Below, one piece after another: positions 19,540 to 32,420 of a DNA stretch of 64,000 nt (the first letter of the stretch is position 1; every line of letters begins with the position of its first letter). Below the pieces are notes generated by a model. The model was not told the DNA's origin. It did not search any database and saw nothing but the letters and a program-made list of their open reading frames with translations. The position numbers were made by a program, and so were the translations under genes. This DNA is from Pomphorhynchus laevis (taxonomy: Eukaryota > Acanthocephala > Palaeacanthocephala > Echinorhynchida > Pomphorhynchidae): assembly GCA_012934845.2 (NCBI GenBank), contig WNNJ02000189.1, forward strand, positions 1 through 64,000. Direction: 5' to 3'.

Positions 19540-22500
19540 AAAGGTTTTAAAGTCGTCCAGATATTTGCCCATACTGCGCGTTCAACACGATAGGTAGGCT
19601 TTCAGAAGAGTTGAAATCTTGCAAGTCGATTATCGAACAGTCACGGAAGCAACTAGATATTCTTCGAGAGAAGAATATAGTAAGATCTTTTCCGGAAAAA
19701 CAGGCACAATCATGATCTAATGTAGCAAATCAGTCTTTGTCACGAATGGTCCGTGTTCAGGTTGTAAAAACTCTATTAGCTGCTGCAAACGCAGACAGTA
19801 CTGGCTTATCATCAGAGGCTATTTCAAAATTAATCAGTGATACGGCTTTAAAATCAAGAAACATCATTCTATTGAATTTAGGGAATTTAGGTGATGACAC
19901 GAATAGTGTTATTCGAGTAGCTAAATATATAAAGAGTAGTTCTTAGCCAGAAAGATATTAAGAACATTACTCGGTTACCTTCGAAATCTGATCAATCGTC
20001 TCCCTGATTGAAAGCAAATCTAACTGAAGATTTGGTTTAGAGGATATTGAGACATAAGTATTAACTTAAAGATTCTGTTCAGTTTAGTGTGGTCTTCATT
20101 ATTCCCGATCTGAATGCACAGAACAGAAAGAAGGAAAATATACACAGACATAAATTGATATTTGATTCGAGTAACGCATTCTGTTACCAGATTCTTTATT
20201 CGCAACGGTAAAATCGTAAAGTTAACTTCAAAATTGATACCAAGTGAAGAGGTGATAAGTTCAACAGGCAGAAATGCGATTGAACTGAATCCAATATGGT
20301 AGTTAGATAAATGCCCTTCCTCAAAAGAATGTCAAGTTCGAGAGCCTGAGTATACTTAAATTTGTTCGAACAGTCCACTGACTACTCTAAGAATTATTTT
20401 GTTTAAAGTCAAAGGGCTACAATATCTCTTAAATTTGGGTATAGAACAATATTTCCAGCAGTTTGAGGCAGTGTTTGAAACATTTGCAACATCTAATTCC
20501 ACTCTCAACTTAATGTAAACAGTTGAAAATCTTGCATTGGTTCAACATGGGGGGCGTCATGTGGGTAGGATTCTTATAGAGCTGAGTCAATCATATTGTC
20601 AGTTTTCTCGATTCATTCGACCTGCTAGTCATGGATACTCCCATGATTGTGATTATTGCGTACTACTTTAATCCGAATTTTGCAGCCTGTGATATTATTG
20701 ACTAACTCACTCAATTCGAATCAACTTTTGAATCATCAAAACACATAATCATCTGTAGAGAATAAAGCTTGTTATGAGCAACCTATTCCCTCGAAACTTG
20801 AATGTCTAATTTATTATTTTTCAGTCTACGGTATTCGGCTCCATCTTCCTCCTAATGCTGCGTACGTGTGCAACTTAGATTCTAATGAGATCTACTTAGT
20901 TTTCTCAAATTTATCAAATGTGTCGGTATGCATATCACATTCCTCGTGTCGGCTAGTTCAAAAACATAAGCCAGTCGAAATGCTATTTCATCTACTGGGT
21001 TTTCCAAAGTATCCAAATACACAGAAAGTGCTATCTTATAGTCGTTTTATCGACGCCCAGAGGGTATCCATGCATTCAGTATATCATGCTCATAATCTCC
21101 TTAATTTTCGAATGGATGACAGTTATGGCCTTATTAAAAAATGTATTCTGCAAGCGTGTACAAAAAGTACGGCGTGTAAAACGAGTAGTCCAGTGTTCAA
21201 GTCTCGAGAATTTGGAATACTTCACTGGCATTTGAAATCCTTGAGCAAAGCATTGATTATTGATAGTTTTAGGAAACGAATATTTGCGAACAAAATGTCA
21301 GCTTATAGAAGTAGCTCGAATAGTGCTAGAGAAATGTAGATTGAAGAGTGAGCAAAGAATTTTGAACCATGCTAGTCTTTTGTCATGAAAGTTAGACGTA
21401 AGCGTAGGAACATCACTTAAATAATTTCCACATCAATTGAGGCTTGGGCATCTCATCTCTCTACCTTCTTTGCAGCGGTCGTTCCAAATCGTCATCTACA
21501 CTGCTTTATCGAACCGAATAAGTCGCATTTGAATACAATTCACATGTTGAATCGTCCATTCACGCTCTTTGAAATACATAAGTCACTAAGCAATCCAACA
21601 AATCGAAAAGCAACAAGCGTTAATAAGTTAGCTTGTGAGCATCTAAAATCTTCATTCTCTGTTTTGGGTAATTATTAGGTTTCATTCTTTAATTTGCTAT
21701 TGTATGGCCAGAAATTTCCTAGAATATGGAAAAGGCTGACACTGGAAATGTCATTTAAAAAAGGGTATCCAAGATTCTAAATAATTATAGAAGAAACGCT
21801 CTCTTTAACCAAGCATACAAACTCTTTGCAGCCACGTTTATTCGTCGTCGCTCAAAATATGCTGGCAGAGTAATTCCGGCTGAACAGCATGAATTTCGCA
21901 CATAAAGGTCAAATGTAACCGTAGTTTTTCATATGTTCGAAAAACTACGAACATGTTCTGATCGCTAAGCACAACATCTTCTTTACACCGTATTTGCTGA
22001 TTTTACTAAAGCGTTTGACTACATAGATAGGAAATTACTTATGCAAAAGTTAATATATGTGCTGAAACTACAAGGGTCATTATTCATGTGCTTAAGGAAA
22101 TTTTTGAATCTCATACTCTTCAAGTCTTTAATGATATTCAATTCACTAGTGTTTTAACCAAACTAAAGGGGTACCTCAGGGAGATCCTATAAGCCCTCTC
22201 CTCTTTAGCTTGTTTTTGTTCGATTTATCGGCGTGTATAACATAGTCAGGCGCGTAATGTATCCTGTATGCGGATGATTTAGTCATTAGTTCGTCCTATC
22301 CCAATAATATCAAGTTCAGTTTAAATCATCTTGAAACCTTTTGTGAGAGAAATAGTATAGCTGTAAATATGAAGAAGACTAAGATGACATTCCGTACAGA
22401 CGGTCGCATGTCTCGTCGTGATTATTTTATATACAAGTCAGCTTTAGAGTTTGTAACTCGATTTATTTATCTTGTTTTTACCTTGACTTCACGTTGGACG

Positions 22501-23205
22501 TTTGCAGATCATATTGCTAATATTGCTTGAGATATAGTTCGCCCTTCTGCATCCCTCGCCCTTTTGACACGCGTCAGTTTTGGCACATCTATCAAGTTTT
22601 TCCACATAATGTTAGCTTTTAAGATAAATTATAATATTGCTGCCTTTTGAAGAGTATTGTCCATTGCTAATTTGCGATGAATCGTTCAAATAAAATGGAT
22701 CTTCATTAAAAAGTGTTTCGGGTTATCAAAGAAAACTTCGTCGTCTACACTATCAGTCATTACGAGACAATCACCACTGTCATGTGAATTATTTAAAGCA
22801 TTTAGTCTTGAAAAGACACCCAACTATGTTCGTTATACTGAAATTAAGGAACAAAAATGTAGAACCGTAGATTTACATTTATCAACCCTTGCATACTTGC
22901 ACTCAGCTATGGAATGCCACAGTGTATCCTAAAAAAGCCTTTGTAATGCGATATTCTTTAATGGTTATAATAAAAAATTCCGTGTGAATCGGATTGTTTG
23001 CCACCGTCGAGTGACTAGCTGTGTGTAGATTTTGCAATAAGTCGTGCTTTAAACTGCTATACGCACACGAGTGTCGAATCCTGCAACAAATGACTCTGCA
23101 AATTGAACGCTTTGGACACTTTTATTCCTTGACACCTCATCTTGTTTCTTTGTCGTCTATTTTTTATAATCCAAATCGCTCATGGCGGCTAAGTGATTTA
23201 ATAAA
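19540..23205 (+). mobile_element. Strongly decayed LINE
   Basis: Pieces of a non-LTR retrotransposon occur in order: an ORF1-like part at 19540-19950; an ORF2 linker frame at 20866-21339; then reverse transcriptase blocks near 21980 (VFADFTKAFDYIDRKLL), a GVPQGDPISPLLF-like block near 22160-22215 and LYADDLVIS near 22262. A Cys-rich C-terminal end follows at 23021-23209 (MCRFCNKSCF...). Stops and frame changes are frequent, which points to an old copy. It follows the lipase gene with no gene between. Confidence 0.65.
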
Positions 23206-23206
23206 T

Positions 23207-23246
23207 TAATAAACTCAGATTATAATATTATAATCTGAGTTTATTA
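23207..23246. repeat. 40-nt perfect palindrome
   Basis: TAATAAACTCAGATTATAAT is followed directly by its own reverse complement. It marks the junction between the LINE ending at 23205 and the one beginning near 23250. Confidence 0.7.
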
Positions 23247-23249
23247 TAA

Positions 23250-26200
23250 TCCCTTTCTGGTATGTAACTTAATCTTTGTCCACATTAGTAGCGACGACCT
23301 TACATACCCCCATTGCAACCTCTGACATTGCTGGGGCCATTGTTGTTCGGGCTGCTGCAGAAGTAAAACTTGTGGTATTTGCGGTTCTAGCGACGAAAAC
23401 CACAGCTCTGACATATGTAAAAACACACCTAACTACTCTAACAACGGCCATCAACACCCTGCCTGGTCCAGGTGCCTGGTTTTTAAGGCGTACGCAAAGA
23501 AGCACTTAAATATTCGTAACGTCTGCTAGTCCTGTTTAAGCAAGGAGGAGATTTTGAATGTCATTAACCAAAACAAATCAGGAGACCTACAGTTCTCATT
23601 CCTGCTATAAACATCTCCAATAGGAGATCGATATCGTCCAATAGCACCAATTATCTTCACTTTTCGAAGAAAGACAAGAAATGGGCAATCGACACTTCTG
23701 GACATGATGATATTATAGCCTTTGGCAAAGGAGGGGTAAGTGGTTCCTCGGTTGGTACATAAGAGAGGAATGGAAACCTTCTCTCCTCTATGAACAAGTA
23801 GAGTGTACAGCTACCTCTCTAACTAACATCAATGCATGAGAAGTAATTCCGAAATGTTTTCGCTGAACCTAATTCAGTTGAACTCGGGAGGTGCTTATGC
23901 ACTTAGCCTTCTATCCGGTCGATATGCAGATGTGATAGTCTTTCAGGAGACTTAGGTCTATCCGATCCCTAGGACATTACTCGATGTTTACCAAAGCATA
24001 TCACTATCCAGTTTACTTTGTATATAATTCTATCTCACTCCTCTTCATCTCAAGGTCTTCTAACCCTAGTTAAGAGCCATTTAAGATCTCCTTTTTTACT
24101 GAAGTATTGTTGTTCAGCCCTGTCTTGTTTAGCGGTAACATTCTGGAAGAACGGTAAACGTATCAGCATAGCCAATATCTGTATTCGGCCGGAAGAGATT
24201 CAGAAGAACCGTGACCTTTTGGATAGTATATCGAGTAGCGGCTATGTCATGTTAATTGGTGACTTCAAGGACTGAACTAGTCGTTGGATTAATACAACAC
24301 TCCGCAGAGCCATGAACAAATATCTTACTCACAAACCACCGTCTCACACCTTTCATTGCACAAAAACAAATTCTCTCCTCGACATAGAACTGCTACATGT
24401 GAAGTAGCTATTAAATCCCGTATGCATTAAGCAGTCGCGTCAACTGTTGTCCACCTCACACGGCCTACTTCGTTAAGGGTTAGAGGAAGATGCGTTGCTG
24501 AGGAGGCTGTTTTATTTTGATCCTATCATAATGGTCGTATTCCAGGCGGCTATAAGACTCTTCCCTGTTGTAGAAAATGTGAGTCTGACGCGATTTAATT
24601 CCTTCCTCTTATCGCAAGATATCGCAATCCTTTCGATTACATATAAAGATCGCATATTCAATCCCACTGCTACAAAACTCAATGTCAAAGAAAAATGCTA
24701 CACCTTCTCAATATCTCTGTTTCCTTCAGACAGACCCTGTCGAAAGAATACTGGAGCTCTAAATCTAAAATCCAGCTGAGTAGGGATATGGCTAGCATTG
24801 CTCGTCTTAATCCTTCTCAGTCTTTATTTTGAAAGATATTCAAGGAGAAGTTTCTCATCTGGAAGGAGATCATCGTGTTGGATTGGTAACATAGGTCTTA
24901 ACAAAATTTCGGAGGAGTCACTATACCATCATAATTATTTAGTTACTAAATCTCCCCAACAACCACCTTAGGGTTACTTCAGGAGTATGGACTTATCAGT
25001 TGCAGATATTCTGAATTCCTGGGGGCCACTTCCGGGAACCTCCAAAACCAAAGCACCACTCTCCACTCTGGTCTGTCAGCTTTTGACAGACAGTCAGAGG
25101 AAATAGGTCGCCATCGCAATGCTTTTAGCCACCCCGTCCGATATAGCCGGCATAAACATTAGCCGAAGGATATCTTTAGCAAAGATAAAATCTATTACAT
25201 GTCCTAAATATCTGCTGTCCATTTTGATTCAAAACTTCTTCGTTTTCATCTACGAAAAAGCGCTTGCGCGTATAATTTGCGCCAACCTATGTAGGCATAA
25301 TATGATCCCACCAGATTTCCTTGGGTCTGTAAAGTCGCTTGGTACTTTAGCAATTGGTGAAGTTCATCGGTTTTACCAAGATAACAATCATCAGCTTTCT
25401 GTGGCTGTTTTTTGGCTTATCCGTGTCATTTGATCGTATCTCCATTCCTTTTATTATCTCTACTCTCAAGTACCTCGCGTTGTCTACAATAATTGTTAGC
25501 AGGGTGGAGATTTTGCTGTATACCAAGCAGTTCTTCTATGTAGACGACCTTGATGCTCGTCAATTCTACCCTATTACAGGCGTGCCTTATGGCTCCTTGC
25601 CTATTCCTATCTTATACCTTGCTGCTTTCATTATACTTTTCAAACCTTTTAAACGCGAACAGCATCTAGTGGTATACGCTGATGATACCACAACCCTATT
25701 TTCTAGACGCAGGTGCGACTATATAGTCTCGGACATCAGCACCTTTTTTTAATATTAAAAGACCAGCTATCTCCATCCAATCTTATTCTCAAATCCTCCA
25801 AATGGCAAGTGGTGGTCTTTAATGGCGCCTCAGTGACAAAGAAAAAATTAAAGATAAGAAGAAAATTTTTAATTTTTAATTTTTATTTTTATTAAAATTT
25901 ATTAAAGCTGAGATTAAAATTAATCTCAGTTCTCTCGTTAATTTTGCAAAATCAAGAAGTTCCAGTTTTAACACATAAAGTAAGATTCTTAGAGTTCATC
26001 ATTACGGTAAAATGGTCGGACAGATCAGACATGAATAGATTCAAAAGTGTCCTGAAGATAGCTAGATAGGCCCTAAAACGATCTCGGCATATGTTATTAA
26101 AAGGAAGTGTTCAGGTGCGTCTATTATGTACCTGTGCAATCTAGGTATTAGAGGACGTCCTTCCGAGCAAATACTAAGGTTTCTCAAGCATATAATCTCG

Positions 26201-26430
26201 AGATTATCTACTATTGCCCGCCTCGACTGGACTCAAAGGTGTGTGAGAGATCCTAAGTGATTCAGCCGGAAGGCGGCGCGTTGGTGTATGCTGGAGTGTT
26301 TTTATATCCCAGTTCGTTTTAAATGAAGACCTGACATTTGGAATAGGATAATATTTTTTGACCCGACGTTGTTTTGTGTTTTGTTAACATGTTTACTTAT
26401 TTGATCATTATGTATGTAAAAGAATCTTTA
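23250..26430 (+). mobile_element. R1/I-like LINE, copy A
   Basis: The copy starts inside ORF1 with a Cys/His-rich zinc-knuckle region (about 23300-23500, including HPAWSRC and VFKAYAKKH in one frame). ORF2 follows. An AP-type endonuclease at about 23850-24400 has NGKRISIANICIRPEE and MLIGDFKD. Reverse transcriptase blocks include FDRISIPFIISTLKYL near 25430 and VVYADDTTTLF near 25670. The 3' end matches copies B, C and D (FRGRPSEQ region near 26150) and stops near 26430. Several stops break it. It is 80% or so like copy B by eye. Confidence 0.7.
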
Positions 26431-27820
26431 TTTATATCGCTGATCATTTTCAGAATTTAGAAATTTCGTCACTCCCCATGAATACAATTAATTGACGAGA
26501 CAATAAGACCGCAATAAAACAATAACACGAGACAATTAATTTATTCATATAATAAATTAATTCAGTGATTTGGTACTGAAAAACACTTCAAGACGCAAAA
26601 TCCTAACCAAAATGACTTTATTTTAACATCACAAAATTACTGTTCATATAGAAATATTAACATTATGTGAAAAGAGGAAAGTGAATGCATATTTAAATGT
26701 GAAATTACTAAGGAATAAATAATTCAATAAGTGAGAGCGCTATGATTTTATAACTTGATATTAATCAATATCTATTAAAGCTTTTATATTATATTTATTA
26801 AAGTTTTTATATTAATTATAATAAATTACAATATCAAATAAAACAATTTAAACATCTCATTTTTAAACAAAATATAATAATTTCTACATTGTAATATACT
26901 ATTTTTAATGTCTTCGTAAACTATTTAAAATAAATCAATTGCTGATAAATTTGGTGATTGCGTAAGCGATCAATAAATCAATCATTTGCATTGTAGAAAT
27001 ATCTCGTCGTTGAACATTTCCACCAAAGGACAGATTAAGAGCATCTCTAAATTAATTAATGAACGTGTTAATTGAATAAATAAACCAAGCATTGACAAAT
27101 CTAACCTCGCGTAAATCTAATCTACTATTTTTACTACAAAAATCATTAGAAAATTAATATATTTTTATATATTCTAATATATAAATTAATAAATATATAT
27201 TGAAGTTTGAATGTCTCGTGATGTTAATCATTAATCAGTCTATAAATGTTTGAGCATTAATTTTGGTTAAATATTTGGAGAAGACGATAATCTTAGATAT
27301 ATTACTTATATAATTTTTCTATTATAGTAATTAAAATGAAAAAATTTAAAATAACGAATTAATTTTGTTATTTGGCACTAATAAATAATTCAAACCGCAG
27401 AAATCCTAACCAGAATGATTTTTATTAATTTATAGTAATTGAATTATTAAAATGATACGTTAACGCGATATTTAAAAAGGCTACATTAGGGAAAGATTTA
27501 AACACTCAATTTGGTACGATATGGTATACCAACTTTATCCGATGTGCCATTATGAAGTAAGGTAACTATTCCTGCTCGTGAGCATGAAGTATCTCATTTA
27601 ACATCATTTAATAGCCGTATATACTAAACTAAACTATCAACATTTATTAGTAATTTGATAATTAATATTAAATTATTCGATTATTGATCAAAAATAATCA
27701 AAACGTAATTGATTAATGATCAAAAGGTATAAATTATAACAAATTATAAATTATATAAATAATAAATGGGATTTTTGTTGAGAGAATGTAATTCACTTAA
27801 ATACAAACAAATTATTAGAA
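26431..27820. other. AT-rich intergenic DNA
   Basis: No gene or repeat family recognised. It lies between a LINE and the 3' side of MTERF3. Confidence 0.5.
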
Positions 27821-27998
27821 TTAATCTTTCTTTAAAAACTCGTTGTGGACTATGATTTCGATATTTAACAGATCGAAAATTTTTTCATCACATAAGCTAA
27901 CCAATTCTGGATTTGTTAATATCGTTTTAAGGCAAACGTTGTCATTGCCGGCTGCCAGATGTTGAATAAATTCGAGACGGGGCCACAAAGTCATCTGA
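27821..27998 (-). pseudogene. Extra tandem copy of the MTERF3 C-terminus
   Basis: About 178 bp directly after the MTERF3 stop repeat the last 59 codons of that gene. The copy is open from SDQMTLWPRLEF to FLKKD and a TAA at 27821-27823, but it is out of frame with the gene and has no start of its own. The first 110 bases are nearly identical to the gene, while the last 65 differ at many positions, mostly conservatively (NIEIIVHNEF against NIDIMVYNDF). It may be an unused duplicate or an alternative last segment. Confidence 0.7.
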
Positions 27999-28001
27999 TC
28001 G

Positions 28002-29426
28002 CTACCTTTTCTTTAAAAAGTCATTGTAGACCATTATATCGATATTTAACAGATCGCAAAATTTTTCATCACATAAGCTAACCAATTCTGGATTTGTTAA
28101 TATCGTTTTAAGGCAAACGTTGTCATTGCCGGCTGCCAGATGTTGAATAAATTCGAGACGGGGCCACAAAGTCATTTGATCGCTATTCAGAATTGCTGGT
28201 ATTTTAATAATATCAGAGTGAGTAAACTTACACTCATTGTACAGGAAATCAAAGTTTTTCATTAGTAATGACTGTTCAGTCAGATACGTGTCAGGCGAAG
28301 TTAGCAAAATCATCTTTACCTGGTTTTCACTAAATCCAAGTATGTTTACAAGCCTAAATTGGTTATTAAGAACGGTGTCCGTACAATTAGCTATTAAATT
28401 AGGTTGTGAAATACATACCTGTTTGATTTGATAATCTGATAAGTGAAATGTATACTGCATGCGATGCATTTTTGAATCTATTTCTTTTACACTGTTAGCG
28501 AGCCATTTCACTCCACCTGAAAATAACTGTCCACATGTTTTTAGATCAAATTGTTTCATTACCAAATAATCAACGTGCTCTTTTATGTAATGTGTTGAAT
28601 AATACGGAAGTAAAAGCTTGGGGTTGTAACTGATAATCTTGGCTATATCCTGTTGATTTAATGATAGCTCATTTATAAAATATTGGACAATGGGAGCCAC
28701 CACTGTGTCGAAATCTATCATAATTACACTTCTTAGCACAGCCGGTTTCCATCTGTAAATACATACTCCAAAATCCACAAGTTTACTTAAGATTATGCTA
28801 TCATTTACGAAATATGCAGCATCAAACGCTATTGGTAACTTGTAGGGAACGAGCTCTGTATCAATATATTGTCTTATAGATGAATCTAGATTCAAATCGT
28901 CGACCATGTTGAATTCATCAGCTTCAATTTTAATTATTCTTTCAAAATCAATAGTGTTTCCTAGGTATGCATTTGAATGTACATGCAAATTCACAGGTGT
29001 ATGTTCTAACCATAACCTAAGTTCGTCTGGAATTGCTTGATCCGCTCGGTGGTGTACATTTAAACAATTATTTTGTTCACATGATGAACTGTCTGTAATT
29101 ACCTCCTTTTGAGCTTCTGATCTATTAGTTAAGACTGAATTATCATCGTTCTTTGATGAGTGAATAATACATTGTTTTATTTCCTGCGATTGGGATAATT
29201 GTTCATTAGAATCCACTTGTTTCCCTTTATAACAAGAAAACATACCTAAATGATGCTTATTATCTTTAACCGTTTTTTCTTGATTAATTTTCAATTTACA
29301 ACGGTAATTTTCATTTGACTTCTCTTGATGCAATTTGGTCTTTGACTTTAGATTCGGTATACCAATGTACTTTTTAAAATAATTTTCCGATAAGGTTCGT
29401 CGTTTTATTAGTTTTAAAACCATCAA
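28002..29426 (-). CDS. MTERF3: Mitochondrial transcription termination factor family, MTERF3-like
   Basis: A single 474-codon frame. Residues about 193-474 match MTERF3: VPYKLPIAFDAAYF (compare LPYKLPVAFN in human), then repeated helical mTERF modules with the typical proline-bearing steps (IISYNPKLLL, CISQPNLIAN, LLTSPDTYL, KIPAILNSD), and a C-terminal ELVSLCDEKFC like KLVSLPDEVFC. MTERF3 acts in mitochondria and is needed for mitoribosome assembly and control of mtDNA transcription. The N-terminus is basic (MMVLKLIKRR...), fitting a mitochondrial targeting signal, and is followed by about 100 low-complexity residues. No intron is needed. It starts at the first ATG after an AT-rich upstream region. 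Downstream lies a partial tandem copy of its 3' end. Confidence 0.85.
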   Translation of the reverse strand: MMVLKLIKRRTLSENYFKKYIGIPNLKSKTKLHQEKSNENYRCKLKINQEKTVKDNKHHLGMFSCYKGKQVDSNEQLSQSQEIKQCIIHSSKNDDNSVLTNRSEAQKEVITDSSSCEQNNCLNVHHRADQAIPDELRLWLEHTPVNLHVHSNAYLGNTIDFERIIKIEADEFNMVDDLNLDSSIRQYIDTELVPYKLPIAFDAAYFVNDSIILSKLVDFGVCIYRWKPAVLRSVIMIDFDTVVAPIVQYFINELSLNQQDIAKIISYNPKLLLPYYSTHYIKEHVDYLVMKQFDLKTCGQLFSGGVKWLANSVKEIDSKMHRMQYTFHLSDYQIKQVCISQPNLIANCTDTVLNNQFRLVNILGFSENQVKMILLTSPDTYLTEQSLLMKNFDFLYNECKFTHSDIIKIPAILNSDQMTLWPRLEFIQHLAAGNDNVCLKTILTNPELVSLCDEKFCDLLNIDIMVYNDFLKKR

Positions 29427-30062
29427 AAATTAAGAACCAAAATTTTTAATTCTAAAATATATTTAATTGATTAATTTTTATTATTTATTATGTATGACTA
29501 ACATTTAATTTTTGTTATTCGTTATTTATGCTGTTTATCTTGACCTAAGCGACTTGTAAAAATGAATATTTTCGATGATATTTTTTATAACAATTTATTA
29601 AATTTCATTTTTATAGAAATATATAACCGGCAAAGAACGCTAAAGAGAGACTAAAACAACTCTGTATAACAATGTATATTGAAAATATAAATTATTAAGA
29701 ATATACATATTGAGAATATATATTATTGAAATATACATTATTTATTATTATATAGTAATAATCTCATTATTTCATAATGAGATTCTAATATATATCGCAA
29801 TGTAAATGAAGGGTCGATACAACTAAAAAATTTCTGAATCCTGCTTGGCTCATCCGCGATTGACGTTCACGTATGACTCTCATATGTATACATATAACAA
29901 TCTCTAGCAATTTGTATAGCACAGGGATATATGAAATCTTTTCACTAATTATTTAAATTAATTTATTTTTTTATTAATTATCTATTTAAAATTATTAATA
30001 ATAAATAATTTTTAAGTCATACGTTTAATTAATAATAATATTTAAAAATATAGAAAAATTGT
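29427..30062. other. AT-rich upstream region of MTERF3
   Basis: No repeat or gene recognised. It presumably holds the MTERF3 promoter. A small hairpin AATCTCATTATTTC/ATAATGAGATT sits at 29760-29785. Confidence 0.4.
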
Positions 30063-30410
30063 ATGATTCAAAGACCCTTGCACAACACTGTGTACCAATT
30101 ACAATGTCTAAAAGCTAAATTCAAGGCCAGTTCTAACAACATTTATATTGATTACACGACGCAACGGTTGTATTCACGAATGACACAACATTCATATAAT
30201 GGTGCGATTAAGAAACATATGGAAGATGAACATACCATTAAGGTATCAAAAAAGTAAATAATTGATAATACAAAGGCTTTAATGAGAGCACGTAATGTTG
30301 TGAACTTACGAATTCTAGAAGCGATATTCATAAAAAGATGAATCCTACTATCAATCGCAAAGATAAAGGATTCGTAAAGACATTAGCAATTTTTTAAAAT
30401 ACTACTAAAT
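30063..30410 (+). mobile_element. Penelope GIY-YIG endonuclease fragment
   Basis: The open part reads VYQLQCLKAKF ... NIYIDYTTQRLYSRMTQH, which fits the GIY-YIG pattern of Penelope elements (VYxIxC ... YIGQTxRxLxxRxxEH). It is followed by MRARNVVNLRILEAIFIK, the usual final helix. The reverse transcriptase is missing. A broken remnant. Confidence 0.65.
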
Positions 30411-30815
30411 TAGATAACTTACAATTTAATGTAATTTGTATTTTTTATTTTACATGTGTCTGAAGATGATCAAAAATCACAAGGAATTTTTGCGCTTTTT
30501 ATTGTTGCCAAATAGTACTCTTTTCATGATTTTAATTTTCAAATACAAGCACAGCTACAATGTAACAATATCTGTTATTGTGACGACTAATTTCGAAGAT
30601 TTGTGGTCCTGGTGTTTAGTAAATAATCATTAAAACCTAATTTTTTAAGAATATATTTAAGGAACTAAAATATTTTTTAGTATCTAAAATATTTTTAAGG
30701 AAACATAAAGAACTAAATACTTAAAAGCTAAATTTTGATGAGGAATGATTATGTTATCTAAAAATAGACAGTAATCATCGGCGTAAAGCATTTTTATAAC
30801 ATATATCTTAAAAAA
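30411..30815. other. Nothing recognised
   Basis: AT-rich. The 65-codon frame at 30436 shows no family features. Confidence 0.4.
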
Positions 30816-32420
30816 AAAACAATTTATTTTTACGTGGCAAATGAGTGCAGGCGAACGTTTACATGACCACAACAACAAAAAACAAAAATCTAAATCATGT
30901 TTCGAGGAGGTGGGTACGGAGGCGGCATTTGAATGCAATATAGGAGGGAGCGTGGCGGACGTCGAGTGGGAGCTGTTTGCAGGCGAGTGGGCGGCGACGA
31001 GGAAGGATCGGATACCGTAGTTGTTAGAGTAAAATTTTCTCTAATCTCCATCTCGTTCTAAACCCCGACAAGTCCAAAATAATGTGGATCCTCCCCCTCA
31101 AACCAAACACATCTCCTCCCAATGTATATTTGCTTCATCGATCATCCCCATAGTACACAATCTCACTTTCTTAGGATTCCATTTCGATGATCACCTTTCC
31201 CTTAAACCCTTCGTACGTGACAAGGTTCGCTCGTCTAACTTAATTCTCCGTGACATCCACCGTATCCGCCCCCTTATCGACTTCCATTCTTGTATGTCTC
31301 TTCTTTCATCGCTTCTTTTCCCTAAAATCGATTACTGCCTTAGCCTTTTCACCAATTCTCCAAAATCCATCATCCTACCCCTACAACGAATAATCAACAC
31401 CGCCGTTCGAGTGCTCTTTCGTCTCCGTCGCTTCGACCACACATCCACATATTTTGCCCAACTCTCCTGGCCCACCATCCACATCCGCATCAAACTCCGC
31501 TTTCTCGTAACTTTTCGTCTCATCGCTGTCGGCTCCCAATCGTTCATCAACGTTCTTTTCTTAGACGACACTCGCCCCACTTAGCTATTGCTGAGTTCCC
31601 GTCATACCCTCTTATTCCACGTTCCCAATTACTCCAACAACTACGGTCTCCAATCCTTCCTCGTCGCCGCCCCACTCGTCTGGAATCAACTCCCTCTCGA
31701 CGTCCGCCGCGCTCCCTCCTTTATCAACGGAGGATGTGTGAACACCTCCTCCGTTCACACCTTATCGACAAATGATTTACATTTTTGTTTTTTTTGTGGT
31801 CATGTAAGCTTGCGCTGGCACGCATTTGCCACGTTGAAATAAATCTATTTTTTAGAGTAATTAGGAACGTAGAGTAAGAGGGAATTACGGTAACGCAGTG
31901 ATAGAGAAATGGGGCGAGTGTCGTCTAAGAAAGGGAGGTGGACGAAATATGGGGAGCCGACATCTATGAGATGAAAAGTTACGAGACGAAGGCGGAGTTG
32001 TATGCGGATGTGGATGGAGGGTTAGGAGTGTTGAGCAAGATATGTTGATGTGTGGTCAAAGCGACGGAGACGTAGGAGCAGTCGAACTGAGGAGTTGATG
32101 ATGAGTTGTAGGGGTAGGATGATGGATTTTGGAGAATTGGCGAAAAGGCTGAGACAGTAATCGATTTTAGGGAAAAGAAGCGATGAAAGAAGATACAAAC
32201 AGAAAATGAAGTCGATAAGGGGGCGGATATGGCGGATGTCACGGAGAATTAAGTAAGACGATCGGACCTTGTCGCGGAAGAAGGGTTTAAGGGAAAGGTG
32301 ATCATCGAAATGGAATCCTAAGAAAGTGAGATTATGGACTACTGGGAGGATTGATGATACAAAAGATACAGGGGGAGGAGATATGTTAGGTTGACGGGGG
32401 AGGTTCCACATTATCTGCTG
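30816..32420 (-). mobile_element. CR1-like LINE fragment, interrupted
   Basis: The 3' part of a CR1/L2-group LINE on the minus strand. It is in two pieces, 30816-31032 (3' end) and 31852-32420, which join without loss around the insertion 31033-31851. The pieces code for the C-terminal part of ORF2 (FLGFHFDDHLSLKPF, LLFPKIDYCLSLF). Related copies are at 40330, 55240 and 62124. Confidence 0.7.
31033..31851 (+). mobile_element. CR1-like LINE, 5'-truncated, inserted into a sister copy
   Basis: An 819 bp insert runs from the middle of the reverse transcriptase (LVLNPDKSK-like) to the 3' end (ACGTTGAAATAAATCTATT). TTAGAGTAA flanks it on both sides (31024-31032 and 31852-31860), which looks like the target duplication. 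The main frame is long (166 codons at 31084), so this copy is younger than its host copy. It carries FLGFHFDDHLSLKPF and HVPNYSNNYGLQSFLVAAP. Confidence 0.75.
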
